Of a DNA stretch of 64,000 nt, positions 56,866-64,000 are shown one piece after another; within the stretch, counting starts at the first letter, position 1; each line of letters opens with the position of its first letter. Source of the DNA: Solirubrobacteraceae bacterium (GTDB lineage: Bacteria > Actinomycetota > Thermoleophilia > Solirubrobacterales > Solirubrobacteraceae); the NCBI GenBank assembly GCA_023230855.1, contig JALNWQ010000003.1, positions 248,001-312,000 of the forward strand, given 5' to 3'. A program made the translations under genes and the position numbers. Below the pieces are notes generated by a model. The model saw only the letters and a program-made list of their open reading frames with translations. It did no database searches and had not been told where the DNA came from.

Positions 56866-57815
56866 GCTTCGCCGCCCCGCTCCTCCTCCTGGGCCTGCTG
56901 CTCGTCCCGGTCGCGGTCGTCGCGTACGTCGTCCATGACCGGCGGCGCGAGGCGCGCTCGCCGCTGGCGCGCCCGGCGCTGCTGCCGTCGGTGATGCCGA
57001 GCGTCGTCGGGTCGCGACGGCACGTCGCGCCGGCGTTGCTCCTCGTCGCCGCGACGCTCCTGCTCGTCGGCCTCGCCCGCCCGCAGCGGACCGTCGCGGT
57101 GCCGGTGGAGCGCGCGACGGTGATGCTCGTGACCGACCGCTCCGGATCGATGCGGGCGAAGGACCTGCAGCCGGACCGGATCGCCGCGGTGAAGTCCGCC
57201 GCCCGGCGGTTCCTCGACGCCGCGCCGCGCGACCTGCGGGTCGGGGCGATCGCGTTCAACCACAACGTCCGCCTGCTCGCGGGCCCGACGACCGACCACG
57301 ACCGGGTCGCCGACCGGATCGACCGGATCACCGCCCGCGGGAGCACCGCCGCCGGCGACGCGCTCGCCACCGCGCTGCGCAGCGTCCGTCCCCGTGGCGA
57401 CACCGACGACGGCCCGCCGGCCGCGATCGTGCTGCTGTCGGACGGCGAGTCGGTCCGCGGCCAGGACCCGGTGAAGGTCGCCGAGCGGGCCAAGGACGCC
57501 GGGGTGCTCATCCACACCGTCGCGCTCGGCACCGACGAGGGCACCCTGGAGTCCAGGCGCGCCGACGGGAGCACCCGGGTGCAGCAGGTGCCCCCGGACC
57601 GCGAGACGCTGCAGAGGATCGCCGAGATCTCCGGCGGCACCTACTCCGACGCCGAGTCGAACGACGCCCTCAACGCGGTCTACGACCGCCTGGGGAGCGA
57701 GGTCACGACCGTGCCCGGCGAGCGCGAGCTCACGGCGGTCGCGCTCGGGGGCGCGCTCGTCCTCATCCTGCTCGGCGCCGGCAGCTCGCTCGCGCTCGTC
57801 GGCCGCCCGATCTGA
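56862..57815 (+). CDS. VWA-domain membrane protein (BatA/YehP type)
   Basis: 317 residues. Two N-terminal membrane helices, then a von Willebrand A domain with a complete MIDAS: VMLVTDRSGSMRAKDL (DxSxS), GSTAAGDALATAL and IVLLSDGESVRGQDP. A membrane helix ends the protein (ALGGALVLILLGAGSSLAL). It binds divalent metal and probably a protein partner such as a MoxR ATPase. The GTG overlaps the protease stop (GTGA), coupling the two. It is paralogous to the VWA protein at 62473. Confidence 0.9.
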   Translation: MSFAAPLLLLGLLLVPVAVVAYVVHDRRREARSPLARPALLPSVMPSVVGSRRHVAPALLLVAATLLLVGLARPQRTVAVPVERATVMLVTDRSGSMRAKDLQPDRIAAVKSAARRFLDAAPRDLRVGAIAFNHNVRLLAGPTTDHDRVADRIDRITARGSTAAGDALATALRSVRPRGDTDDGPPAAIVLLSDGESVRGQDPVKVAERAKDAGVLIHTVALGTDEGTLESRRADGSTRVQQVPPDRETLQRIAEISGGTYSDAESNDALNAVYDRLGSEVTTVPGERELTAVALGGALVLILLGAGSSLALVGRPI

Positions 57816-57843
57816 CCGCCGATCCGTAGCTGGCGGTCACGCC

Positions 57844-57878
57844 CGGTTGAGGGCCGGTTCAGGCCGGCGCGGGACGCT
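57844..57878 (+). promoter_or_regulatory. Direct repeats and promoter for the two-component operon
   Basis: CGGTTGAG (57844-57851) and CGGTTCAG (57855-57862) are 8-bp direct repeats one helical turn (11 bp) apart, ending ten bases before a weak -10 GACGCT (57873-57878). This is the typical arrangement of an OmpR-family response-regulator site in the -35 region. Confidence 0.6.
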
Positions 57879-57888
57879 GTCACGACCG

Positions 57889-58155
57889 ATGTCGCGCACG
57901 TCCCTCCCGCCCGCCCCGTGGTTCGCCGGCACGACCGGGGTGGCGCTGCTCGCGACCGCGATCGTCGGGCTCGGCGACCTGCGACCCCGGATGGCCTCCG
58001 CCGTCACGACGTCGGCCGAGCGGCAGGCGACCCTCCAGCGGGTCGTCGACCGCGACGACGACTGCCTGCCGGACCGCTCGTCCCGCCGTGCGCCGGACGC
58101 CGTCGACCGTGCGCCCCGCGGGCCGGCGCGGACCGTCGACCCGGAGGAGATCTGA
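57889..58155 (+). CDS. Small membrane protein preceding the two-component genes
   Basis: 88 residues: one hydrophobic helix (FAGTTGVALLATAIVGLG) and a charged tail with Asp/Arg clusters, likely outside the membrane. Its stop overlaps the response regulator ATG by one base (TGATG), so it is the first gene of the operon. Small membrane peptides in this position often modulate the sensor kinase; that is a guess here. No homologous family is recognised. Confidence 0.6.
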   Translation: MSRTSLPPAPWFAGTTGVALLATAIVGLGDLRPRMASAVTTSAERQATLQRVVDRDDDCLPDRSSRRAPDAVDRAPRGPARTVDPEEI

Positions 58156-58808
58156 TGCGCGTCCTCGTCGCCGAGGACCATCCGCGGGTCGCGGACGCCG
58201 TTGCGCGCGGCCTGCGTCGCGGCGGCCTGGCCGTCGACGTCGCCGGGGACGGCAGGACCGCGCTGGCCAAGGCCCGGGTCCACGACTACGACGTCGTCGT
58301 CCTCGACCGCGACCTGCCGGAGCTCCACGGCGACGAGGTCTGCCGCACGCTCAACGCCGAGCTGCCGGAGACCCGCATCCTCATGCTCACCGCCGCCGGA
58401 ACGACCGACGACCTCGTCGCCGGGCTCGCGCTCGGGGCGGACGACTACCTGGCCAAGCCGTTCCGGTTCGCCGAGCTCACCGCGCGCATCGGGGCGCTGG
58501 GCCGTCGCACCGGCCCGGTCCGGCCCGCGGTGCTGCGTCGCGGCGACGTCGAGCTGGACCCGGGCGCGCACCGGGCGTCGCGCGCCGGGATCCCGTTGGA
58601 CCTCACCCCGAAGGAGCTCGGCGTGCTGCGCGAGCTGCTGGCGGCCGACGGCGACGTCGTGAGCGCCGAGACGCTGCTCGCCCGCGTGTGGGACGAGAAC
58701 GTCGACCCGTTCACGAACACCGTGCGGATGGTCATCGTCACCCTGCGTCGCAAGCTCGGCGACCCGTCGCCGATCGAGACGGTGCGCGGCGTCGGCTACC
58801 GGATCTGA
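58155..58808 (+). CDS. OmpR-family response regulator
   Basis: 217 residues. Receiver domain with MRVLVAEDHPRVADAVARGLRRGG, the phosphoacceptor in VVVLDRDLPELHG, the conserved Thr of LMLTAAG and Lys of DDYLAKPFRFAEL; then a winged-helix DNA-binding domain (LTPKELGVLRELLAADGDVVSAETLLARVWDENVDPFTNTVRMVIVTLRRKLGDPSPIETVRGVGYRI). Its own promoter carries matching direct repeats, so autoregulation is likely. Three bases separate it from the kinase gene. Confidence 0.95.
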   Translation: MRVLVAEDHPRVADAVARGLRRGGLAVDVAGDGRTALAKARVHDYDVVVLDRDLPELHGDEVCRTLNAELPETRILMLTAAGTTDDLVAGLALGADDYLAKPFRFAELTARIGALGRRTGPVRPAVLRRGDVELDPGAHRASRAGIPLDLTPKELGVLRELLAADGDVVSAETLLARVWDENVDPFTNTVRMVIVTLRRKLGDPSPIETVRGVGYRI

Positions 58809-58811
58809 CCG

Positions 58812-59969
58812 ATGGCGCTGCGCGCGCGGCTGACGCTCCTCTACACGTCGCTGTTCGCCGGGTCGACGCTCGTCGTCCTGGCGATCGCGTTCACGCTCTT
58901 CGCCGGCCACCTGCAGGACACGCTGCCCGACGACCTCGCGTCGCCGCTGACGTCGCGCCTGGGCCTCCAGCTCGCGCTGGCGCTCGCCGGCACGACGCTC
59001 CTGGCGATCGCGATCGGCCGGGTCGTGGCCGGTCGGGCGCTGCGGCCGTTGGAGCGGGTCACCGCCACCGCGCGACGCGTGTCGGAGGACCGCCTGGACG
59101 AGCGCCTGGCGCTCGACGGTCCGCACGACGAGGTCCGCGAGCTCGCCGACACGTTCGACACGATGCTCGACCGGTTGAGCGCGAGCCTCGACGCGCAACG
59201 GCGGTTCGTCGCCAACGCCGGTCACGAGCTGCGCACCCCGCTGACCGTCATCCGCGCCGAGGCCGAGGTCGCGCTGGACGACCCCGACGCCGACGTCGCC
59301 GCGTTGCGCGCGATGGGCGGGCGCGTCATCGACGAGGTCGACGCGATGAACGGCCTGATCGACGCGCTGCTCGTCCTCGCCCGCGGCCAGGCCGGGTTGC
59401 AGCACCGGGAGCCGGTCGACCTGGCGGCGGTCGTCCGTCGCGAGGTCGACCCGTCGGCCGACCGGGCCGCCACCGCCACGGCCATCGGCGCGGAGGGTCC
59501 GACGCCGGGCGACCGGAACACCGCCGCCCAGGCCGACCATGAGGGCGATCCGGCGCCGGGCGGCCGGGCGCAGGCGGACCCGGACGGCAGCCCGGCCGGG
59601 GTTCCGGTGATCGTTACCGGTGATCGGGCGATGACGGCCGGCGACGCGACGCTGCTGACCCAGATGGTCCGTAACCTCGTCGACAACGCCCGCCGCTACA
59701 ACCGGCCGGGCGGCCGGGTGGACGTCGACGTGCGGGCGACCCCGGGCACGGTCACCCTGCGGGTGCGCAACCCGGGCCCGACCATCGCCCCGGAGGACCT
59801 CGAGCGCCTGACCCGACCGTTCGAGCGGCTCGGGCGACACGGCTCCGGATCGGGCCTGGGCCTGTCGATCGTCCAGGCCGTGGTCGACGCCCACGACGGC
59901 GCCCTGAGCCTCACGGGCGGACCCGAGGGCGGCCTCGACGTCCTCGTCACCCTCCCGGCGGAGGCGTGA
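58812..59969 (+). CDS. Sensor histidine kinase
   Basis: 385 residues. Two membrane helices (LTLLYTSLFAGSTLVVLAIAFTLF and QLALALAGTTLLAIAIGRVVAG) flank a very short extracytoplasmic loop of about 20 residues, then a HAMP linker, the dimerisation motif VANAGHELRTPLTVIRAEAEV with phosphoacceptor His, and the ATPase domain with QMVRNLVDNARRYN and GSGSGLGLSIVQAVV. A Gly/Asp-rich insert of about 60 residues splits the ATPase domain. The tiny sensor loop suggests that it detects membrane state or partner proteins rather than a solute. Confidence 0.93.
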   Translation: MALRARLTLLYTSLFAGSTLVVLAIAFTLFAGHLQDTLPDDLASPLTSRLGLQLALALAGTTLLAIAIGRVVAGRALRPLERVTATARRVSEDRLDERLALDGPHDEVRELADTFDTMLDRLSASLDAQRRFVANAGHELRTPLTVIRAEAEVALDDPDADVAALRAMGGRVIDEVDAMNGLIDALLVLARGQAGLQHREPVDLAAVVRREVDPSADRAATATAIGAEGPTPGDRNTAAQADHEGDPAPGGRAQADPDGSPAGVPVIVTGDRAMTAGDATLLTQMVRNLVDNARRYNRPGGRVDVDVRATPGTVTLRVRNPGPTIAPEDLERLTRPFERLGRHGSGSGLGLSIVQAVVDAHDGALSLTGGPEGGLDVLVTLPAEA

Positions 59970-60010
59970 CGTGGCGCGGGGGTGCGTGCGGGCGCCGCCG
60001 CGACGTCCGG

Positions 60011-60119
60011 GCGCGCCGTGAAGCCGGCGCCCCACGTCCGCGACGCCCCACACCCCCCACGCGAACGCCGGACGCCCCGCGGGGCGCGCCGTGAAGCCGG
60101 CGCCCCACGTCCGCGACGC
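60011..60119. repeat. Two copies of a 36-bp unit, 73-bp period
   Basis: A 36-base sequence beginning GCGCGCCGTGAAGCCGG at 60011-60046 recurs exactly at 60084-60119, and the AACGCCGGACG(C/T)CCC segments between are related. It lies in the 280-bp gap before moxR; no gene is seen in the gap. TAGGTT (60189-60194) is a likely -10 for moxR. Confidence 0.8.
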
Positions 60120-60249
60120 GACGCACCCCCGGCCCCAACGCCGGACGTCCCGCGTCCCCTCCTTATCCCGGCGTGACGTCGCGCCCCCTAGGTTGTGAAG
60201 CACGCGCCGCCACCCGCCACCGTCACCCGCCGCAGGAAGCCCCGAGCCC

Positions 60250-61413
60250 ATGCACCCGCCCCACGATCCCGCCGCCCCCCGCCGCCGCTTCGCCGACGAT
60301 CCGCCGCGGGCCCGTCACCACGACGATCCGCCGCCCGCCCCGGCCCGCCACGACGAGGGGCCGCCGCGGTCCCGCCGTGCCCCGTCCGCCCCGCCGGAGC
60401 GCGAGGTCGACCCGGCGATCGAGGCGATCGCCCGCGACCTCGAGGCGGTGCTGCACGAGGCCAAGCGGGTCGTCGTCGGGCAGGACGCGATGCTCGAGCG
60501 GGTCCTCATCGCGCTGCTGTCGGGCGGCCACGTGCTGCTGGAGGGCGTCCCGGGCCTGGCCAAGACCCTGACGGTGAAGACGCTCGCGACGGTCCTCGGC
60601 GGGTCGTTCAGCCGCGTGCAGTTCACCCCGGACCTCGTGCCGGCGGACCTCGTCGGCACCCGGATCTGGCGGCCCGACACCGGCCGGTTCGAGATCCAGC
60701 TCGGCCCGGTGTTCGGCAACCTGCTGCTCGCCGACGAGATCAACCGCGCCCCCGCGAAGGTCCAGTCGGCGCTGCTCGAGGTCATGCAGGAGCGCCAGGT
60801 GACGCTCGGCGGTGCGAGCCACGCGATGCCCGATCCGTTCCTCGTCCTGGCGACGCAGAACCCGATCGAGTCGGAGGGCACCTACCCGCTGCCCGAGGCG
60901 CAGGTCGACCGGTTCCTGCTCAAGGTCCTCGTCGACTACCCGAGCCCCGAGGACGAGGCCCGCGTCGTGCAGCAGGCGATCGGCCTGCCGGAGGAGCCGC
61001 GCCAGCTCCTCACCCCGGAGCGGCTCATCGCCCACCGCGAGACGGTGCGCGCGACGTACGCCGACCCGGGCGTCGTGCGGCTGGCGGTGCGACTGGCCGA
61101 CGCCACCCGCAACCCGTCCGCCTACGGCCTGCCGCACCTCGAGCCGCTGATCGAGATCGGCGCGAGCCCCCGCGGGCCGATCGGCCTCGTCCAGGCCGCC
61201 CAGGCGCTGGCGGTGCTCCGCGGCCGCGACTACGTCGCCGAGCGCGACGTGCTGTCGCTCGCCCACGACGTGCTCCGCCACCGGCTGCTGCTGTCGTACG
61301 AGGCGCACGCCGACGGGGTCACCCCCGACCGGGTCCTCGACGAGGTCGTCGAGGTCGTCCGGACGACGTCCGCCCCCACCCTGCGCTCGGTCGACCCGAG
61401 CACCGCGGCCTGA
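60250..61413 (+). CDS. MoxR-family AAA ATPase
   Basis: 387 residues. After a Pro/His/Arg-rich leader the AAA core shows Walker A GVPGLAKTLTVK, LLADEINRAPAKVQSALLEVMQERQVTLGG (Walker B and MoxR motif), LVLATQNPIESEGTYPLPEAQVDRFL (sensor 1 and the MoxR signature) and PSPEDEARVV. MoxR ATPases act as chaperones that insert cofactors or assemble complexes together with VWA proteins. It heads a three-gene set (DUF58, VWA) with 31- and 4-base junctions. TAGGTT lies about 55 bases upstream. Confidence 0.95.
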   Translation: MHPPHDPAAPRRRFADDPPRARHHDDPPPAPARHDEGPPRSRRAPSAPPEREVDPAIEAIARDLEAVLHEAKRVVVGQDAMLERVLIALLSGGHVLLEGVPGLAKTLTVKTLATVLGGSFSRVQFTPDLVPADLVGTRIWRPDTGRFEIQLGPVFGNLLLADEINRAPAKVQSALLEVMQERQVTLGGASHAMPDPFLVLATQNPIESEGTYPLPEAQVDRFLLKVLVDYPSPEDEARVVQQAIGLPEEPRQLLTPERLIAHRETVRATYADPGVVRLAVRLADATRNPSAYGLPHLEPLIEIGASPRGPIGLVQAAQALAVLRGRDYVAERDVLSLAHDVLRHRLLLSYEAHADGVTPDRVLDEVVEVVRTTSAPTLRSVDPSTAA

Positions 61414-61444
61414 TCCGGACGGCCGCCCGTCGTCCTCCGCCCCC

Positions 61445-62476
61445 GTGCCCTCCTCCACGTCCAACCCCACGCCGCCGGTCCCGGACCGGACGTCGTCGCC
61501 CCGCCCGGCCCGCCGCGGGCTCGTCACCCCGACGGCCCGCCAGGGCCCCGGGCGGGTCGACGGCGCCGCGCTGCGCGGGATCGAGGTGCCGTCGGCGCGT
61601 CGGGGCGCGGGCGCGCTGCCGGGCGACCATCAGGCGGCGGGGTCTGGGCCCGGCACCGAGCTGCACCAGCTCCGGCCGTACGTCGAGGGCGACGACGTGC
61701 GCCACATCGACGCGGCGGCGAGCGCCCGCACCGGCGAGCCGCACGTCCGGCTGCACGTGCCCGAGCGGACCCTCACGACGTGGATCGCGCTCGACGTGTC
61801 GGCGTCGATGGCGTTCGGGTCGGCGGCCCGGTTGAAGTCCGACGTCGCCGAGGGCGCCGTCCGCGTCCTCGCCCGGCTCGGCACCCGCCACGGCGGCCGC
61901 GTGGCGCTGCTGCGGTTCGGCGCGATCGGCGCGACCGACGACCCGCGGATCCCGCTCGTGCCGCCGGCGGGCGGGCGCGGCGTCCTGGGCGCGATCGACC
62001 GGGCGCTCGCGGACGGGTTCGCCCCCGACGGCCGCGGTCGTGGACGGCCGCGCGCGGGCCATGGCCGGTCGCCCCGCGACGGCGACGAGCTGACCGACAC
62101 GCTGCGTCGGATGCCCCAGGTCGCCCGCCGGCCCGGGGTGGTGGCGATCGTCACCGACCTGCGCGGCGACGACGAGTTGTCGTGGGAGCGGCCGCTGGCG
62201 ATGGTGTCGCGCCTGCACCACGTCGTCGTCGTGCAGATCGACGATCCGCTCGAGGTCGCCCTGCCCGACGCCGGGGTGCTGACCGTCGTCGATCCCGAGA
62301 CGGGCGAGACGCTCGAGGTCGACACGTCGTCGCCGCGGCTGCGGGACGCGTTCGCCGCCGCGACCGTCGCCCGCCAGGAGCGGATCCACGCCGCGATCCG
62401 TCGGGCCCGGGCCCAGCACGTCCACCTGACGACCGACGGCGACTGGCTGCGGACGCTGGGGAGCGCGCTGCGATGA
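61445..62476 (+). CDS. DUF58 / VWA-like protein
   Basis: 343 residues. The DUF58 hallmark HQLRPYVEGDDVRHIDAAASARTGEPHVR is intact and the following TTWIALDVSASMAFGSAARLKSD is a MIDAS-like site (DxSxS). No membrane helix is present, unlike BatA. DUF58 proteins pair with MoxR and VWA partners. It sits between the MoxR gene and the second VWA gene, overlapping the latter by four bases, so a complex of the three is likely. The GTG start is the first in-frame codon after the moxR stop. Confidence 0.9.
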   Translation: MPSSTSNPTPPVPDRTSSPRPARRGLVTPTARQGPGRVDGAALRGIEVPSARRGAGALPGDHQAAGSGPGTELHQLRPYVEGDDVRHIDAAASARTGEPHVRLHVPERTLTTWIALDVSASMAFGSAARLKSDVAEGAVRVLARLGTRHGGRVALLRFGAIGATDDPRIPLVPPAGGRGVLGAIDRALADGFAPDGRGRGRPRAGHGRSPRDGDELTDTLRRMPQVARRPGVVAIVTDLRGDDELSWERPLAMVSRLHHVVVVQIDDPLEVALPDAGVLTVVDPETGETLEVDTSSPRLRDAFAAATVARQERIHAAIRRARAQHVHLTTDGDWLRTLGSALR

Positions 62477-63450
62477 CGTTCGCCGCCCCGCTGTCGCTCC
62501 TCCTGCTGCTGCTCGTCCCCGTCGGGCTGTGGCTCGTGCACGCCGCCTCCGCACGGCGTCACCGTCACGCGGTCCGCCTGCCGGCGCTCGGCACGCTCGC
62601 CGCGGTCGCCGGCACCGACGCGCGCCGCACCGTCGTGCGCCGGTGGCTGCCGACCGGCCTGCTCGCGGCGACCGTCGTCCTGCTCGTCGTCGGGATGGCC
62701 CGGCCCGAGGTGACGGTGTCGGTCCCGCGCGAGCGCGCGTCGATGATGCTCGTCACCGACGCGTCGCGGTCGATGCAGGCCACCGACGTCGTGCCGACCC
62801 GGATGGACGCGGCGCGCGAGGCGGCGCAGCGGTTCCTCAACAGCGTGCCGGCGACGATGCGGGTGGGGATCATCGGCTACGGCAGCTCGGTCCACACGGT
62901 GCAGGCCCCGCAGCTCGACCGGCGTCCGGTCCAGGACGCGCTGTTCGGCCTGGCGGCGGACGGCGCGACCCACACCGGCGACGCGCTCGAGGCGGCGCTC
63001 GACGCGCTCGAGGCCGAGGGCGACCCGGCCGCCGGGTCGGACCGCGGCCCGGGGGCGATCCTGTTGCTGTCGGACGGGATGGCCAGCAGCGGCCAGGATC
63101 CGCTCGGCGCCGCCGACCGCGCCCGCAAGCTCGGCATCCCGATCTACACCGTGGCGCTCGGCACCCCCGACGGCACCGTCGACGGTGGCTACGGCGCGGG
63201 TGGCGTGCCGCTCGCGCTGCCGGTGCCGCCCGACCCCGAGACGCTGGCCGAGATCGCCCGGCGGTCCGGCGGCCAGGCGTTCTCGGTCGACGACGCCGAC
63301 CGCCTGGGCCAGGTCTACGAGCAGGTCGGCGCCCGCGTCGGCACCGAGGCGGAGCAGCGCGAGCTCACCGCCGGTTTCGGCCTGGCGGGCCTCGTCCTCA
63401 TGGCCGCCGCGGCGTTCCTCGGCCTGCGCTGGCGGCCGCGGACGGGGTGA
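62473..63450 (+). CDS. VWA-domain membrane protein (BatA-like), second copy
   Basis: 325 residues. Same plan as the protein at 56862: two N-terminal membrane helices, VWA domain with MMLVTDASRSMQATDVVPTR (DxSxS), ATHTGDALEAALDAL and ILLLSDGMASSGQDP, and a C-terminal helix (GFGLAGLVLMAAAAFLGLRW). The two share the IxTVALGTxxGT segment and a CPD-like PPDxETLxxIA segment. It is coupled to DUF58 by a four-base overlap. A duplicated gene appears to have given one VWA protein to each operon. Confidence 0.92.
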   Translation: MTFAAPLSLLLLLLVPVGLWLVHAASARRHRHAVRLPALGTLAAVAGTDARRTVVRRWLPTGLLAATVVLLVVGMARPEVTVSVPRERASMMLVTDASRSMQATDVVPTRMDAAREAAQRFLNSVPATMRVGIIGYGSSVHTVQAPQLDRRPVQDALFGLAADGATHTGDALEAALDALEAEGDPAAGSDRGPGAILLLSDGMASSGQDPLGAADRARKLGIPIYTVALGTPDGTVDGGYGAGGVPLALPVPPDPETLAEIARRSGGQAFSVDDADRLGQVYEQVGARVGTEAEQRELTAGFGLAGLVLMAAAAFLGLRWRPRTG

Positions 63451-63470
63451 TCCGGCGGGGTGGCCGGTAG

Positions 63471-63528
63471 CCCGGGCCGCGCTCCGGGCGGTGGGGCCCT
63501 ACGGCCTCACGCCGGAGCGCGGTCCGGG
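63471..63528. terminator. Long bidirectional hairpin terminator
   Basis: CCCGGGCCGCGCTCCGG (63471-63487) pairs with 63512-63528 over 17 bp with one G-U wobble; inside it a second 8-bp stem (63491-63498 with 63503-63510) closes a 4-base loop. It lies between the convergent VWA and SRPBCC genes. Confidence 0.75.
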
Positions 63529-63565
63529 TGCGACGACGTGCTCCCGCCCCCGGACCACCGGTCGA

Positions 63566-64000
63566 TCACGCCGCCCCGAAGTGCTTGGCGGTGTCCTTGA
63601 ACAGCGACCCGAACACGGCGCCGTTGATCGGGCCCCCGGGCTTGCCGGCGAGGCTCGGCTCGACGACGACGAGCCAGCGGAAGGTGCAGGCGTCGTCGCC
63701 GCTCGGCTCGACGACGTAGTCCTCGGCGAGCCGCTTGAACAGCGGCATGCTCGCCCGGACGCCGCAGAACGCCTTGCGCCGTCCCTCCTCCCACGCGAAG
63801 TACCGCTCGTCGACCTTGAGCATGCCGCCGAGGACGCTGGCGCGGCGGGTGGTGCCGACCCCGAACGGGCGGGGCGACGTCCAGGTCGCGCCCTTCTTCA
63901 TGAGGCTGCACCAGTCGAGGGTGCCGTCGCGCGTGAGCTCGGCCCACACGTCGGCGGCGGGACGGGCGATCGCGAACGTCCTCTCGTACCGCTTCGTCGC
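63566..64000 (-). CDS. SRPBCC-family protein, 5' end outside the window
   Basis: 144 codons are visible; the frame runs off the right edge, so the start is missing. KRYERTFAIARPAADVWAELTRDGTLDWCSLMKKG at the start and PSGDDACTFRWLVVVEPSLAGKPGGPINGAVFGSLFKDTAKHFGAA at the end match the polyketide-cyclase/START-like ligand-binding fold (helix-grip). Such proteins bind lipids or aromatic intermediates, or are cell-division or competence associated (CoxG). It converges with the VWA gene at a strong hairpin. Confidence 0.78.
   Translation of the reverse strand, partial: ATKRYERTFAIARPAADVWAELTRDGTLDWCSLMKKGATWTSPRPFGVGTTRRASVLGGMLKVDERYFAWEEGRRKAFCGVRASMPLFKRLAEDYVVEPSGDDACTFRWLVVVEPSLAGKPGGPINGAVFGSLFKDTAKHFGAA

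Overview
The window is very GC-rich (about three quarters G+C, with nearly every third codon position G or C), gene-dense, and free of insertion sequences, prophage, tRNA or rRNA genes and CRISPR arrays. The protein set (MalT-like LuxR regulator, thiO-thiS behind a TPP riboswitch, CsoR copper operon, DUF6314, paired acyl-CoA dehydrogenases, MoxR-DUF58-VWA operon, many GTG starts) fits a high-GC actinobacterial chromosome. My best guess is class Thermoleophilia (Solirubrobacterales or a Patulibacter-like lineage). That placement is an inference from gene style, not from a marker gene.

Layout. 0-8.8 kb: end of a PAP2-type membrane enzyme, a lineage-specific UDG-fold protein, a PIG3-type quinone oxidoreductase diverging from csaA, an RlmD/TrmA-type RNA methyltransferase lacking the iron-sulfur cysteines, then a gene-free stretch (5.4-5.7 kb) that looks like a promoter-hairpin-terminator unit for an undescribed structured RNA, followed by argF and a secreted beta-propeller-like protein. 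8.8-12.1 kb: EEP-family nuclease/phosphatase with a hexapeptide repeat, a SnoaL-like protein, thiG and a thioesterase. 11.7-16.1 kb: copper/zinc homeostasis (csoR diverging from copZ, a small membrane peptide, copA and a CDF transporter) with two matching CsoR operators. 16.2-24 kb: HAD hydrolase, M48 protease, thiS-thiO behind a TPP riboswitch, thiE, lpdA and a DsbA-like protein. 24.2-26.5 kb: LuxR/MalT-like regulator and an L,D-transpeptidase. 26.6-45.2 kb: a large surface-polysaccharide cluster with galE, nine putative glycosyltransferases in alternating blocks, an O-antigen-ligase/polymerase-like protein, a secreted glycoside hydrolase and a small secreted partner protein. No flippase or priming transferase is visible. 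45.3-52 kb: LysR regulator, a lone E2-fold acyltransferase, polysaccharide deacetylase, lipB-lipA and a frameshifted small gene. 52-55 kb: two paired acyl-CoA dehydrogenases behind a palindromic operator, and a cold-shock protein. 55.4-63.5 kb: an envelope-quality-control block with HtrA-like protease and VWA protein, a two-component system preceded by an 11-bp-period direct repeat, then MoxR ATPase, DUF58 and a second VWA protein. The window ends inside an SRPBCC-domain gene.

A recurrent signal is a TANNNT-like -10 hexamer ending 6-8 bases before the start codon. It occurs in front of about twenty genes on both strands and implies that leaderless mRNAs are common here. I used it to choose several start codons. 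Most gene ends are followed by perfect GC-rich hairpins without T-tracts, often shared between convergent genes.
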